A stretch of DNA of 64,000 nt from assembly GCA_045564915.1 (NCBI GenBank), contig JBJLGL010000004.1, forward strand, positions 1 through 64,000. Reading direction: 5' to 3'. Under the pieces are notes generated by a model. The model ran no database searches and was not told the origin of the DNA. It was given only the letters and a program-made list of their open reading frames with translations. Position numbers and translations under genes: made by a program. The DNA comes from JAQWRV01 sp045564915 (GTDB taxonomy: Bacteria > Pseudomonadota > Alphaproteobacteria > Rhodospirillales > Rhodospirillaceae). Position 1 is the stretch's first letter, and every line of letters starts with the position of its first letter. This document shows positions 1 through 9,881 of the stretch, one piece after another.

Positions 1-159
1 GCGATGGTGCCCCGATGAGTGGTGCAGCAGGCGGCCCTGGGGGTGCGGCTATGTCACAACTTGCGGGTGACAATGCTGGTCCTGGGGAGGGCGCGCAATC
101 ATTATCTGGCGGCGAGTCAGGAGGTCCTGGCGATGGTGCCCCGATGAGTGGTGCAGCAG
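1..159 (+). repeat. In-frame coding repeat, Gly-Pro-Gly units
   Basis: A 30-base stretch at 1-30 recurs exactly at 130-159, a spacing of 129 bases or 43 codons. Between the copies lie degenerate units of about 15 codons, each containing G-G/A-P-G followed by a small-residue run. All differences keep the frame, so this is an expanding low-complexity protein repeat. It probably continues upstream of the window. Confidence 0.7.
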
Positions 160-956
160 AAAATGAAGCAGACGATGATCTGCTAGTTGATATGGATGAT
201 GACGATGCCTTCTTTCAAGCAGACCTCGAAACCCGAGATGATGAAGGCGATAATTCTTTTGTTCAAGCAGAAGAAGCACCAGAGGAAGACCCACTAACCG
301 ATATGGATGATGAAGCATTCTTTCAGGCAGAAAGAGCCCGACTAGATGGTGAAGAAGATACCGATCTGGTTGACCCGGATGCAGATCGGCCAGATTTTGG
401 TAGCCTGAGTGAGGGGGATAATGATGAGGATGAAGATGACCTTGCAGAGGACGATGATTTAGAAGATTTAGATCCTTCAGAATCCGAAAAGAAGAAGGCT
501 AGTGGGAAGTTTTTATCGACACCTGAGTCTGTCGATCCTGCCTATGTAACAGCAGGGGCATTGGCGATCCTCGTTTTGTTGATTGGTTCTGTGTTGTTTA
601 TGGCTAGGGACCAACTGGCTGATCTTTGGCCAGGGATTGCAGGTGTTTATGAAGCGTTGGGCATCGATGATGCCTCAGTGGAAGGCCTAACGTTTTCGCC
701 GCCACAACCGGTAAGGGTCATGCAAGGTGGCGTGCAGACTCTCGTGGTGACTGGGTTCGTAACCAATCTGACAGATACTTTGAAGACTGTGCCGAGCCTT
801 AAACTAATGCTGGTAGACGAGGATAATAACGTAATTCAGGAAACAAATGCTCCACCAAGGTCACCAACTATAAACCCTAATTCGACCCAGCCTTATCGTA
901 TTGAATTACAGCGCCCGGATGAGAGAGCTACAAGTTTAAGGGTTGGTTGGGACTAA
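3..956 (+). CDS. DUF3426-type zinc-ribbon family protein, 5' end outside window
   Basis: The reading frame is open from the first base, so the gene begins upstream; an internal ATG at 15 is not a convincing start. What is visible: a Gly-Pro-Gly rich repeat segment, a very acidic stretch with two copies of a DMDD..AFFQA motif, one membrane helix (about residues 180-198 counted from the ATG at 15), and a C-terminal domain of about 90 residues (from GLTFSPPQP to the end) resembling the DUF3426 domain of alphaproteobacterial proteins whose N-terminus carries an MJ0042-type CxxC zinc ribbon. That N-terminus would lie outside the window. Members of this family commonly sit beside ftsE/ftsX and the TIGR02302 gene; here the TIGR02302 gene converges on it at 982. 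Function is unknown. The acidic repeat insert is unusual. Confidence 0.7.
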   Translation, partial: DGAPMSGAAGGPGGAAMSQLAGDNAGPGEGAQSLSGGESGGPGDGAPMSGAAENEADDDLLVDMDDDDAFFQADLETRDDEGDNSFVQAEEAPEEDPLTDMDDEAFFQAERARLDGEEDTDLVDPDADRPDFGSLSEGDNDEDEDDLAEDDDLEDLDPSESEKKKASGKFLSTPESVDPAYVTAGALAILVLLIGSVLFMARDQLADLWPGIAGVYEALGIDDASVEGLTFSPPQPVRVMQGGVQTLVVTGFVTNLTDTLKTVPSLKLMLVDEDNNVIQETNAPPRSPTINPNSTQPYRIELQRPDERATSLRVGWD

Positions 957-981
957 AAGTGACTATTGTTGGAGTTAAGGT

Positions 982-3495
982 CTAGAACTGTTCGAGAAGG
1001 CGTCTGAGGTATTGCCGTTCTTCAAGAGTCCGCATTCGCTGACTGGAGCGTTTGCGAATTTCTTTCAGTAGGGCGCGAGATCGCTGAGATAATCCTCGGG
1101 TGTCAGGGGCGGATGGCAATTCTACATCTTTGCCCTGGTCACGCCCTAGACTTGGCATAACGGTGCCAAACGGTGCTCCGGCTTGACCCGGGGTTGGTAT
1201 TAGGCCAGCGATACCCTGTTTTGACAGTGTCTCCATGATCTTTCTTGTGGCGAGTTGCATACCGCTTTGTAGGTTGGCTAATGCTTCTGACTGTGAATTA
1301 GATGCAGCCTGCCAGGCACCTTTGCCTAAAGCGTCTTCTGCATCCCGCATTGCTTGCTCTGCCTTGCCCAGATCCTCAGCCACATCGTTTGTTATCTCCG
1401 CTATATGTCCAATGATTTCTCTCAGTCGCTGCCGTAATTCACTCTGCTCCATCACAGCCTCATCTTTATCCTGTTCAATATTACCCTGCTCTGGCTGTCG
1501 CAGCTGCTCATATTCGCTTTTTCGGCGCTGTTCTATCTCTCTCCGTGTTTGTGAGTTTGGTCTGCTGTACAGAAGTTGTTTGCGCGCTTGCTTGAATGTG
1601 GAATTCAGAATAGTGGACTGTTGTCCGGCGATATACTTGAGTTCTTCTATTATTGCCTTTGCTGCTTCGACGTTCGGATGGCTCATCTGGGCAAGTGGGG
1701 TATTCCGGAGGGAATCGATCATATTGCGGAGATTAGCTAGCATCTCTTTAGCTGCCTTGTTTGCTCCCATCTCTGTGAGCTGACGCAATTGTTCTATCGT
1801 TTGCGCGATTTTAGCCGAGTTCAAGGTTGGCATATCTGTTTCAGAGCCGCTTAAGAAAAATGAATCATCGGACATTTGCTCTGTTATGGCTTGATAGTAT
1901 TGCATCAATGCCCCTTGAAGTTGCGCGATAAGGCGACTGACTTCTTCTGGTGATGCTCCATTCTCAATCGCTTCATTTAGCGCGTTTTCTGCATCACTAA
2001 GCGTTTGTTCCGCTACTGCGAAGATTTTGTCCTCGATCCTCAAGGCCGCATACCACATAAGTTCAAGGACGTTATCAAGTGCGGATAAAACTTCATCCAG
2101 TTTTAGGCGATTATGTGCGGATACCATAGCTAAGTGGGCAATTATATCACCACCATAAGATTCCGGGGCCTCGATCAAACGTTTGAGCGCGTGTGAGGCT
2201 ATTGGCGCAGTCGAGGGGTTGTTAATAAGCTTCTTTCGATAGTTAATAATGGTTGCTGCAACTGGATGCGTAAATGGACGTTCAGTTAAGCGGAATCTGA
2301 TGGGTTTGCTCGTGCCTTCTTGTCCAGCTGCATCAGTTGCACTAATCGTTAGAGTCACGGACTCACCAGCCCAAGGGTGAGAAGTTAAGTCATGATAGGA
2401 TTGGTATTTGACTGTCTTTGGGGTGAAAGGTGGAACCGATAAAGAAAAATCCTTAGCCCATCCTTGTGCATAGGTACGCACATCCTCTGGCCGTTCTATG
2501 CGTCCATGCACATTTATCACGCCATAATCATCCTCCGCTTTGTACGGAAGGCTTGATCTGTAATGGCTTACAATTCCTGGTTCTCCCGTCAAAGAAATTG
2601 TCGGTGGAGTGTCTGGTAAATGGAGAATCTGCCATGCACCCAAAGTTTGACCAGCCTGGCGAATCTCGAGGTGTTCTCCTGCAGGTAGAATACCCCGATA
2701 CCTATAGCTTTCTTCATCGATAGAGATAAGCTCCGTGGCAATTCCGTCCACATCTAAATAGGTAGTTTGGGATGTGCCGGTCAAGACAGCTAGTACTTCG
2801 GTTCCGTCTGGAACCTCTATCGGCTCTATGATTGTCGAGGGCACACTAGGATCCAATAATAAGGTGGGTCTTAGGGTGTATGGTGGAGGTGTTAGCCATA
2901 CCTTTAGGTCAAGAGGACCGTGTCCAAGCGCGATGGCGGGGTTTATTGTTCGTACAAAACGCGGACCAATATCGCCCCAGGCTGCAAAAAAGCCTGCTAG
3001 GCACAGTAGAATGAGTATTGATCGAATCGCATAGGGATCGCTCTCTGCAATAACCGCTGTCGGCCAGGGCGGACGCAAGCGTCTTATTAACTTCTGCATA
3101 CGGAGCCTATGTGCTAGCCACAATGCATTTTGGCTTGCACCGGCTCGATAACCTAGGTCGTCTTCCCAGGCCGTCAATGGACGATGGGTGATCCCAGATG
3201 CTGTCTCTAGTTGATGCCTTGCTTCCAGCAAAGTCGGCCAGGTAAATCCTCGAAACCCAGCCAGGGTCAAGTATAAGAGTCCGACTAAGAACAAAAATAG
3301 TATGAGACTGTGCAGGAGGGTAGGGAGCACGGCAAGGACGTCGAATAAAGCAACCGCAACAAAGCTTGCTATCACTAAGACAGGCGCCCATAAAGCGCGG
3401 GTAAGACGTTCAACAGCTAAACTCAGACGGGAGAGCATAAGCCGGCGTGAAATCAGGCGGCGGAGCTGCAAGAGGTCTTGCCAATCGAGAGACAT
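982..3495 (-). CDS. TIGR02302/DUF4175 family membrane protein
   Basis: A large protein (837 aa) with two or three hydrophobic segments near the N-terminus (about residues 35-85) and another near residue 160, then a long periplasmic-type region and a Gln/Glu/Arg-rich, probably coiled-coil C-terminal third. This architecture, and the position directly after lysA, match the alphaproteobacterial TIGR02302 (DUF4175) family. No enzymatic motif is visible and the role is unknown; an envelope function is an inference from the membrane topology. It lies 31 bases downstream of lysA on the same strand, so argH-lptM-lysA and this gene probably form one operon. It converges with the DUF3426 gene, leaving 25 bases between the two stops. 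Confidence 0.85.
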   Translation of the reverse strand: MSLDWQDLLQLRRLISRRLMLSRLSLAVERLTRALWAPVLVIASFVAVALFDVLAVLPTLLHSLILFLFLVGLLYLTLAGFRGFTWPTLLEARHQLETASGITHRPLTAWEDDLGYRAGASQNALWLAHRLRMQKLIRRLRPPWPTAVIAESDPYAIRSILILLCLAGFFAAWGDIGPRFVRTINPAIALGHGPLDLKVWLTPPPYTLRPTLLLDPSVPSTIIEPIEVPDGTEVLAVLTGTSQTTYLDVDGIATELISIDEESYRYRGILPAGEHLEIRQAGQTLGAWQILHLPDTPPTISLTGEPGIVSHYRSSLPYKAEDDYGVINVHGRIERPEDVRTYAQGWAKDFSLSVPPFTPKTVKYQSYHDLTSHPWAGESVTLTISATDAAGQEGTSKPIRFRLTERPFTHPVAATIINYRKKLINNPSTAPIASHALKRLIEAPESYGGDIIAHLAMVSAHNRLKLDEVLSALDNVLELMWYAALRIEDKIFAVAEQTLSDAENALNEAIENGASPEEVSRLIAQLQGALMQYYQAITEQMSDDSFFLSGSETDMPTLNSAKIAQTIEQLRQLTEMGANKAAKEMLANLRNMIDSLRNTPLAQMSHPNVEAAKAIIEELKYIAGQQSTILNSTFKQARKQLLYSRPNSQTRREIEQRRKSEYEQLRQPEQGNIEQDKDEAVMEQSELRQRLREIIGHIAEITNDVAEDLGKAEQAMRDAEDALGKGAWQAASNSQSEALANLQSGMQLATRKIMETLSKQGIAGLIPTPGQAGAPFGTVMPSLGRDQGKDVELPSAPDTRGLSQRSRALLKEIRKRSSQRMRTLEERQYLRRLLEQF

Positions 3496-3526
3496 GTCTA
3501 AGTGTAGGCCCTGCTGGGCAGTATTT

Positions 3527-4810
3527 TCAATCGTCTAAGTCTGAATCTAACCATTCTGGCATTGTCTCCAAGGCCCACAAGGTTTCCACAGGTAAGCGTT
3601 TGCGAACAATTGCGTAGGAGTCAGCGTTAACCATGACCTCGGGGATTAGTGGACGAGTATTATAATTTGAAGCCATAACTGCCCCATAAGCCCCTGCTGA
3701 CATAATGGCAATTAGATCACCTTCGCCCATTGAGGGTAATTGTACTTCCTGTGCAAAACGGTCGCCAGTCTCGCAAATTGGCCCAACTATGTCGTAGGCC
3801 TTCACATCAGATACTGCAGTGTTTTCCTTGAGGGAAAGAATATCGTGATGCGCATCGTACATTGAAGGACGAATCAAGTCATTCATGGCTGCGTCAATGA
3901 TAGCAAAGGTCCTGGTTTCACCGTGCTTTATGTATTCTACCTTTGATACTAGCACTCCAGCGTTGGCTGCAATCACACGCCCAGGCTCAAAAATTATCTT
4001 ACAGCCTAAGTTTCCGACAGTGCGTCTAGCCACATCGCCATAATCGGCTGGACTCGGTGTAAGTTCATTGTCACTACGATAAGGAACTCCCAGGCCTCCA
4101 CCTAGGTCGATGGTCTTGATAGCTATATCAGATGCCCGAAGCCCTTGGACCAAGTTAGCGACCTTTGTGAACGCTACCTCAAAAGGCTTGAGGTCGGTGA
4201 TCTGAGACCCAATGTGTACGGCTACGCCACGAATATCGATCCCACTCATCGTAGAGGCAAGCTTATAAAGCCCGGGTGCATCATCATATGCAACACCAAA
4301 TTTATCTTCCTTACGGCCGGTAGATATTTTGTCGTGGGTCTTGGCATGGACGTCAGGATTGACGCGAAATGCAACTGGTGCGGTTTTATCCAATGATAAG
4401 GCAATACTATTCAATCGATGGAGTTCTGCCTCTGACTCAACATTTATCTGGACAATGTCTGAACTCAAGGCAAAGCGGAGCTCCTCAGCTGATTTTCCTA
4501 CTCCCGAAAAAACGATTTTCTCTGGAGGAATATCTGCTGTTAGTGCTCGACCGAGCTCACCGCCTGATACGACGTCACAGCCTGCTCCAAGATCTGCTAG
4601 GGTGCGGAGGACAGCTATATTACCATTAGCTTTGGCAGAGAAGCATATCAAGTTTTCAAGCCCATCCATGGCATGAGCAAAAACTTCGTAATGTCTTTTC
4701 AATGTTTCAGTGGAGTAGCAATAAAATGGCGTCCCCACTTTGGCGGCAATATCGGAGAGTCTTACACTCTCAGCGCAAAGGGCGCCGTTTCTGTATTTGA
4801 AATAATGCAT
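3527..4810 (-). CDS. lysA: Diaminopimelate decarboxylase
   Basis: This PLP enzyme (fold type III) decarboxylates meso-diaminopimelate to lysine, the last step of lysine biosynthesis, in the cytoplasm. The 427-residue length is normal. Visible motifs: the PLP lysine in FSAKANGN (K60), HIGSQ near residue 200, the GGGLGVPY phosphate-binding segment, EPGR, the active-site CETGD segment near residue 350, and the C-terminal YGAVMASNYN motif. The order argH-lptM-lysA is typical of alphaproteobacteria. The start ATG is 17 bases after the stop of the small lipoprotein gene, consistent with one transcript. Confidence 0.97.
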   Translation of the reverse strand: MHYFKYRNGALCAESVRLSDIAAKVGTPFYCYSTETLKRHYEVFAHAMDGLENLICFSAKANGNIAVLRTLADLGAGCDVVSGGELGRALTADIPPEKIVFSGVGKSAEELRFALSSDIVQINVESEAELHRLNSIALSLDKTAPVAFRVNPDVHAKTHDKISTGRKEDKFGVAYDDAPGLYKLASTMSGIDIRGVAVHIGSQITDLKPFEVAFTKVANLVQGLRASDIAIKTIDLGGGLGVPYRSDNELTPSPADYGDVARRTVGNLGCKIIFEPGRVIAANAGVLVSKVEYIKHGETRTFAIIDAAMNDLIRPSMYDAHHDILSLKENTAVSDVKAYDIVGPICETGDRFAQEVQLPSMGEGDLIAIMSAGAYGAVMASNYNTRPLIPEVMVNADSYAIVRKRLPVETLWALETMPEWLDSDLDD

Positions 4811-4827
4811 AGTTAATCGAACGCAAT

Positions 4828-4980
4828 CTATTGGCGAGGATATTGTTTAGGGTAACTGGACCCATCCGGCGGCATTAATGCACTTTTTTTCCCGCATGAA
4901 GATAAACCAATCGTCAACCATACAGACATAATTACGAGCGCGATATTTTGGACTAAACAATATTTCGTCAAGAATCTCAT
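4828..4980 (-). CDS. lptM: LptM-like small lipoprotein
   Basis: A 50-codon gene. The start ATG overlaps the argH stop in an ATGA, which implies translational coupling. The product has a short hydrophobic signal segment (about residues 8-26), then a lipobox ending in LSSC with the lipidated Cys near residue 29, followed by [11 protein letters not shown] and [10 protein letters not shown] Cys-Gly-Lys-Lys start of the mature peptide followed by a Pro-rich tail with a YP..YP motif is the signature of the LptM/YifL family, which in E. coli assists maturation of the LptD lipopolysaccharide translocon. Its place between argH and lysA is the usual alphaproteobacterial one. The only uncertain point is that function is transferred from a distant homologue. 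Confidence 0.85.
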   Translation of the reverse strand: MRFLTKYCLVQNIALVIMSVWLTIGLSSCGKKSALMPPDGSSYPKQYPRQ

Positions 4981-6371
4981 GTAACTTTGTCCTTCAAGAA
5001 TCTACCTCGAGCTGCTTCGATTTGGACTCTAACATTATCCGGCGATGTTCCCCCGTAACTCTTCTTGCTCATTACAGATGCCTCTAAAGTTACTACAGAA
5101 AGGACTTCCCGTGTAAGCCGATCATCTATAGTTTTGAGATCCTTCTCGGTAAGATCTTCTAGTCCACATGACTGCGCCTCGGCAGCTTTTACAGCCTGTC
5201 CAGCAATGTGGTGGGCTTCACGAAAGGGCACATCTTTAGCTTGAACAAGCCAATCTGCTAGGTCAGTTGCTGTTGTATATCCTGCACCGGCTGCAGCATA
5301 CATACGATCTTTATTGACACACATATCGTTTACCATGCCGGTCATAGCTGCAAGACATAGCTCTAGAGTATCGAATGCGTCAAAGACTGGTTCCTTATCT
5401 TCCTGCATATCTTTTGAATATGTTAGCGGCAGACCCTTCATAACAATTAAGAGTCCGGTAAGAGCGCCGATAATACTCCCCGCTTTCCCCCTCACTAGTT
5501 CCGCTGCATCTGGATTACGTTTCTGCGGCATCATGGAACTTCCGGTTGAGAACGCGTCGGTAAAAGATACAAAGCTAAATTGAGCGCTAGTCCAAATAGT
5601 TAATTCTTCGGCTAGGCGCGACAGGTGAATGCTTGTAATGGCAGCATTCGAAAGAAACTCTAACGCAAAATCTCGGTCAGATACCGCATCCAAAGAATTC
5701 GTCATTGGCTGGTTAAAACCAAGGTCTGCCGATGTACGGTCGCGGTCAATGGTGAATGACGTACCAGCCATGGCCCCGGCTCCGAGTGGGCTCTCGTTCA
5801 TGCGATTTCTGGCGTCAGATAAGCGCCCACGGTCACGCCCCAACATTTCTACATAGGCTAACATGTGATGACCGAATGTGACTGGTTGCGCGGCCTGTAG
5901 GTGAGTAAAACCGGGCATAATTGTATCTGAATGGGCTTCAGCCTTCTTAATCATTGCTTCTTGCAGCGCTTGTATCTGCTTGTCGAGAGTGTCAATAGCC
6001 TCCCGTACCCACAGGCGCAGATCTGTTGCCACTTGATCATTTCTAGAGCGGGCCGCATGTAATCGCCCAGCAGGCTCACCTATTAACTCAGTAAGGTGAC
6101 CCTCTATATTCATATGGATATCTTCAAGGGCACGCCTAAAAGTAAAAGTACCTGCATCGATGTCCTTCTCGATCTTGGTCAGGCCAGCCATGATGGCGGT
6201 ACCATCGTCTTTTGCAAGTATTCCTTGGGCAACTAGCATGGCACAATGTGCCCTTGAACCCCTAATATCCTGTTTGGCTAGGCGCTGGTCGAAGTTGATG
6301 GAAATATTGATTGCTTCCATAATGTTTGACGGGGCGCCGGAGAAACGACCGCCCCATATCCGACTAGTCAT
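4977..6371 (-). CDS. argH: Argininosuccinate lyase
   Basis: This enzyme cleaves argininosuccinate to arginine and fumarate, the final step of arginine biosynthesis, and belongs to the fumarase/aspartase superfamily. Its 464 residues are the normal length. The superfamily signature [12 protein letters not shown] is at about 277-288 and carries the catalytic serine loop; the THLQ segment (H157) and the RSRNDQ substrate-binding segment (about 108-113) are intact. It is the first gene of the argH-lptM-lysA-TIGR02302 block. argD and argF lie in a separate block near 20.5-22.5 kb. Confidence 0.97.
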   Translation of the reverse strand: MTSRIWGGRFSGAPSNIMEAINISINFDQRLAKQDIRGSRAHCAMLVAQGILAKDDGTAIMAGLTKIEKDIDAGTFTFRRALEDIHMNIEGHLTELIGEPAGRLHAARSRNDQVATDLRLWVREAIDTLDKQIQALQEAMIKKAEAHSDTIMPGFTHLQAAQPVTFGHHMLAYVEMLGRDRGRLSDARNRMNESPLGAGAMAGTSFTIDRDRTSADLGFNQPMTNSLDAVSDRDFALEFLSNAAITSIHLSRLAEELTIWTSAQFSFVSFTDAFSTGSSMMPQKRNPDAAELVRGKAGSIIGALTGLLIVMKGLPLTYSKDMQEDKEPVFDAFDTLELCLAAMTGMVNDMCVNKDRMYAAAGAGYTTATDLADWLVQAKDVPFREAHHIAGQAVKAAEAQSCGLEDLTEKDLKTIDDRLTREVLSVVTLEASVMSKKSYGGTSPDNVRVQIEAARGRFLKDKVT

Positions 6372-6527
6372 GGGTTACCTCATATTCGGGCGTCCGCAAA
6401 CAAGTATAAATGTATATTATCAAAAAACTAAATAACTAGAAACTACGGACGCAGGTTTGAACGTCTCGGTGCTTACCACCGAGCCAACACTTATGTCTAG
6501 GGCGCTTAGATACGAAGATACAAAGCT

Positions 6528-7202
6528 CTAGGATAGCAAGCGCAAACTTTGGCCATTTCTCTCAAACCATTGTTTTAGAAGGATGGCGATTAAAATACTT
6601 AAGAAGCTACCTACGATTACGTCACTTATGAAGTGAACGGCGGTTAAAAAGCGGCTGGCGCTGACCATTAATGCAACAAATAGATATAATGGTGTAAACC
6701 GCGGTGTCAGAAAGCAGAGGGCCAGCATGGCTGACCAGATAGACTGGGCATGGCCTGATGGGAAACTAGCCATCTTTAGGGCGAGTCCGAACGGCTCGAA
6801 ACCGCTAACACCATCATCAAATAAGTAGCGGGGCCGGTATCGCCCAACTGCAAACTTAGAGAAATTCAAGACCGCCGCAGCGGTCACCATGGATACTATC
6901 ATATAGCTCCAGGCCCTCATACATCTTCTATGGTAAAGTATGCCGTCTAGAGCTAATGATTTTCTTGCTGAGTGCCAACTTATAGCAATGCCTGTTAAGG
7001 CTAGGCTAAACCAGATAGCACTATTAGCAGCTTCCGTTATTTTGGCCATCCACAATCTAATACGCTGGTCAAATTGGGTCTCAAAATACCATGCAAGGGG
7101 AATATCCCACTGAATTATGAAAGCGGTAGAGACGATTGCAACGAAGCTAGCCCAGGTTGCCAGCGTTAAAAATTGGTAATTAGTTTTCGTATTCGCTGTC
7201 AT
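6528..7202 (-). CDS. PAP2-family membrane phosphatase (copy 1)
   Basis: An integral membrane protein of 224 residues with about six hydrophobic segments. All three lipid phosphate phosphatase motifs are intact: KFAVGRYRP (about 116-124), PSGH (148-151) and SRFLTAVHFISD (183-194). Such enzymes dephosphorylate phosphatidic acid, undecaprenyl diphosphate or lipid A at the outer face of the inner membrane. The start overlaps the stop of the upstream GT39 gene in ATGA, so the two are translationally coupled. The pairing suggests work on the same lipid-linked pathway, for example recycling of an undecaprenyl carrier or lipid A modification; the substrate cannot be read from sequence. Confidence 0.88.
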   Translation of the reverse strand: MTANTKTNYQFLTLATWASFVAIVSTAFIIQWDIPLAWYFETQFDQRIRLWMAKITEAANSAIWFSLALTGIAISWHSARKSLALDGILYHRRCMRAWSYMIVSMVTAAAVLNFSKFAVGRYRPRYLFDDGVSGFEPFGLALKMASFPSGHAQSIWSAMLALCFLTPRFTPLYLFVALMVSASRFLTAVHFISDVIVGSFLSILIAILLKQWFERNGQSLRLLS

Positions 7203-8833
7203 GGAATAGGCCGACCCATAGCTCTCCGTATTATCACCATCTGTTCAGGCCTGCCTTTGGCATAGTTATATCCGTGTAGCTGATCAACAATTTCTAAATT
7301 TTCGTGGCTTGCTATAAGCATATCTTTTGCACGTTCAAGTTCATCTAGGGCCACGACACCCAGTGCGTCCGGGTCTGCAGCAATGTGCGCGACTACATTG
7401 CGTGGGTTCGTTAGCCAGGTCTCGGTACCTAGCAAGAATACAACTGATGGTTCATGGAAGCGTGATAAGGCCACCGGTCCGCCACCCTGTTCTTCTATGA
7501 TCTCAGCAAGCCTAGCGCTGAGCGAGAGCTTACTTAGGCTTGGTAGTAGAATAGAAAACGTTAATCCAAACAAGGTAATAGCTAGGATGGGAACGAGCAC
7601 CTCTAAGTTTTTCTGGGCTGTCCAAGTTAATGCTGTAGTTGCGATTAGCATAACGGCTAAAAGCCCAGCAATAGGACGTGAACCACCATAAGCGAAGGTA
7701 GCCCACACCAAAGTGCCTGCCAGCAAAGCGCTGACGAGCCCCCAGACAATACAGCTCCAGCGGGGGATCCTATGACCTGACTTGAGCACTCCTGCTGCTG
7801 TCGCTAATACGAGGCCTGGCAGGGTGGGGAGAATGTAATGTGGTAATTTTGTGGGTATCAACTCAAACATCAGCCAAGCGGCGCAGCCCCAAGCTAGGGA
7901 AAACCGCACGGCTCGCTCGCGCCGGCATTGCGCAGCGACTAACAGACCGGGAAATATTATAAGTGATGCAGGCCAAAGTAAGATAGGTGAAGCTAGAAGG
8001 TAACTTCCTGGCAGCGCACCATGGCTTTCCTGACCCCCGAAAATTTTAGGGAATAGGTCTTCAGTGAGAGACTTCATAATGACATCACCGTTACCGGTCA
8101 CTACCAACCATGCTAGCCAAGGGATGAGGAAACCGAAAGCTATAGGAATACCTATGGTGGGTTGCAGACCTTGAAGCCAGCTTATGTTTCTGTCAGCCGC
8201 ACACAATGCGAGTGCGGTGGCGCCGACAACTGCGATAATGATCGGGCCTTTAATCAAAAGGCCAAATCCAATTGCAGCCCAGAATAAGAAAACGCTAGAG
8301 AATGGTGGTCGATTATCGACAGGAGACATGTAAAATGTGAGCAATGCAAGATGCGCGAGAGCAACTGCCAACGCTAGCGCTGCGTCCGTTTTGGCAATGT
8401 GGGCCTCGACAACAAAAAGTAAGGTGCACGCCAGAAGACCGGCTGCTAGAAGGCCGCTGGCTGCGCCAAATAGCCTTCTCCCAATAATAAATGTGACTAG
8501 AACGGTTAGCCACGCTGAGAGAGCGGATGGCAGGCGATAAGCCCATATAGCGAAACGGTCCCCGCCCGCAAACAACTTGACTGCCGTCACTTGTAGCCAA
8601 TGTATACCTACCGGTTTTTTGTTTCGAAGATTGTCTTGAAACCGGATAGTCATCAAGTCACCAGTTTCAAGCATTTGCTTGCTAGCTTGTAAGAAGCGTG
8701 CTTCATCACGATCCGTGGGCGGAAGTGACGTCAAGCCGGGCACAAAAAGTATTAAGCAGAGCAGAGTTAGCAGCGCTAAGGGTGTGTATCCTGACATCCA
8801 GGATTCAGACTGTAGCTCTAAAGGTGATCTCAA
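7199..8833 (-). CDS. GT39/ArnT-like membrane glycosyltransferase (copy 1)
   Basis: A polytopic membrane protein of 544 residues. The first extracytoplasmic loop contains PPTDRDEARF, the acidic motif of the PMT/ArnT (GT-C, GT39/GT83) fold that binds the polyprenyl-phosphate sugar and metal, followed by RNKKPVGIHW, which resembles the KPP..Y/W loop of ArnT. About eleven further hydrophobic segments and a C-terminal soluble domain follow. Such proteins move a sugar from undecaprenyl phosphate to lipid A or another envelope acceptor. Operon partner of the PAP2 gene at 6528, with which it overlaps by four bases. A second GT39-PAP2 pair occurs at 13581-15766. The donor sugar and acceptor are unknown. 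Confidence 0.88.
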   Translation of the reverse strand: MRSPLELQSESWMSGYTPLALLTLLCLILFVPGLTSLPPTDRDEARFLQASKQMLETGDLMTIRFQDNLRNKKPVGIHWLQVTAVKLFAGGDRFAIWAYRLPSALSAWLTVLVTFIIGRRLFGAASGLLAAGLLACTLLFVVEAHIAKTDAALALAVALAHLALLTFYMSPVDNRPPFSSVFLFWAAIGFGLLIKGPIIIAVVGATALALCAADRNISWLQGLQPTIGIPIAFGFLIPWLAWLVVTGNGDVIMKSLTEDLFPKIFGGQESHGALPGSYLLASPILLWPASLIIFPGLLVAAQCRRERAVRFSLAWGCAAWLMFELIPTKLPHYILPTLPGLVLATAAGVLKSGHRIPRWSCIVWGLVSALLAGTLVWATFAYGGSRPIAGLLAVMLIATTALTWTAQKNLEVLVPILAITLFGLTFSILLPSLSKLSLSARLAEIIEEQGGGPVALSRFHEPSVVFLLGTETWLTNPRNVVAHIAADPDALGVVALDELERAKDMLIASHENLEIVDQLHGYNYAKGRPEQMVIIRRAMGRPIP

Positions 8834-8912
8834 AATACGCCCCTAAAAACGACCGCTATTGCAGCGGAGTCTATCATGAGAAGGCAAGTCTTATTCTTGT
8901 TTATTTGTAATG

Positions 8913-9821
8913 CTAACGGGTAGGTAAGGGCGATTCACCAGAATAGTCGTAAAAGCCTTTCCCGGTTTTGCGCCCAAGCCAGCCAGCTTCAACGTATTTA
9001 ACTAGCAGTGGGCAAGGCCGGTATTTGGAATCGGCGAGACCTTCATAGAGCACGGTCATTATCGACAGGCAGGTGTCAAGGCCAATAAAATCGGCTAATT
9101 CGAGGGGCCCCATTGGGTGGTTGGCGCCGAGTTTCATTGCGTCATCGATCGCAGAAACCGAACCGACACCTTCATAAAGTGTGTAAATTGCTTCGTTGAT
9201 CATTGGAATCAAAATGCGGTTTACAATAAAGGCTGGGAAATCCTCTGATGAAACAGTCTGCTTGCCGAGTTTGATGGCCACCTCGCGTACTGCCGCGAAT
9301 GTAGCTGCATTGGTGGCTATACCACGGATGAGTTCAACCAGTTTCATGACGGGCACAGGGTTCATGAAATGAAGACCCATAAACTGCTCTGGCCGGTCTG
9401 TTACGGCGCCAAGGCGCGTGATAGAAATCGATGATGTATTTGAGCACAGTAAGGCGTCATCTTTAAGAACGGGGCATATGTCGGTGAAAATCTTGCACTT
9501 GATATCTTCGTTCTCAGTAGCGGCCTCAATCACAAGATCTGCCTCGCTAAGGCATTTCATTGAGGAATTTGTCTGTATGCGCTTCATAGCGGCCATTTTA
9601 TCTTCCGCCTTGATGCGATCTTTCTTCACCTGTCGCTCTAGATTAGAATCGATGCCAGCGATTGCCTTCTCAAGTTGATCTTCGCTGATATCGAAGATTT
9701 GCATGTTGTATCCAGCAAGAGCACCAACATGGGCAATGCCACTTCCCATTTGGCCAGCCCCAATTACGCCTATAGTTTGAATATTATAATTTGATTTTGC
9801 CACGCAGCTATTGTCCTTCAT
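8913..9821 (-). CDS. 3-hydroxybutyryl-CoA dehydrogenase
   Basis: A cytoplasmic NAD-dependent dehydrogenase of the 3-hydroxyacyl-CoA family, 302 residues. The N-terminal Rossmann loop is [13 protein letters not shown]; the catalytic SNTSS and [11 protein letters not shown] segments follow, and the C-terminal domain begins near [17 protein letters not shown]. It interconverts 3-hydroxybutyryl-CoA and acetoacetyl-CoA in fatty acid or polyhydroxybutyrate metabolism. The start is ambiguous: the ATG at 9821 lacks an obvious ribosome site, while a GTG at 9803 has AAGGA about ten bases upstream and would give the usual N-terminal length. It sits directly after etfB-etfA, an arrangement common in alphaproteobacteria and consistent with beta-oxidation electron transfer. 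Confidence 0.93.
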   Translation of the reverse strand: MKDNSCVAKSNYNIQTIGVIGAGQMGSGIAHVGALAGYNMQIFDISEDQLEKAIAGIDSNLERQVKKDRIKAEDKMAAMKRIQTNSSMKCLSEADLVIEAATENEDIKCKIFTDICPVLKDDALLCSNTSSISITRLGAVTDRPEQFMGLHFMNPVPVMKLVELIRGIATNAATFAAVREVAIKLGKQTVSSEDFPAFIVNRILIPMINEAIYTLYEGVGSVSAIDDAMKLGANHPMGPLELADFIGLDTCLSIMTVLYEGLADSKYRPCPLLVKYVEAGWLGRKTGKGFYDYSGESPLPTR

Positions 9822-9881
9822 TGTCGTTACAATTCTGCCATTGCTATCATTTACAATCTAATTCTTAGCCTTTAATGCCTG

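Noticed and set aside
6440..6510. Minus-strand tRNA-like piece with a GTTCAAACC sequence and a CTCGGT/ACCGAG stem
   Set aside because: The T-arm does not pair, no matching 5' acceptor strand is found and the D arm is missing. Treated as chance or at most a degenerate fragment.
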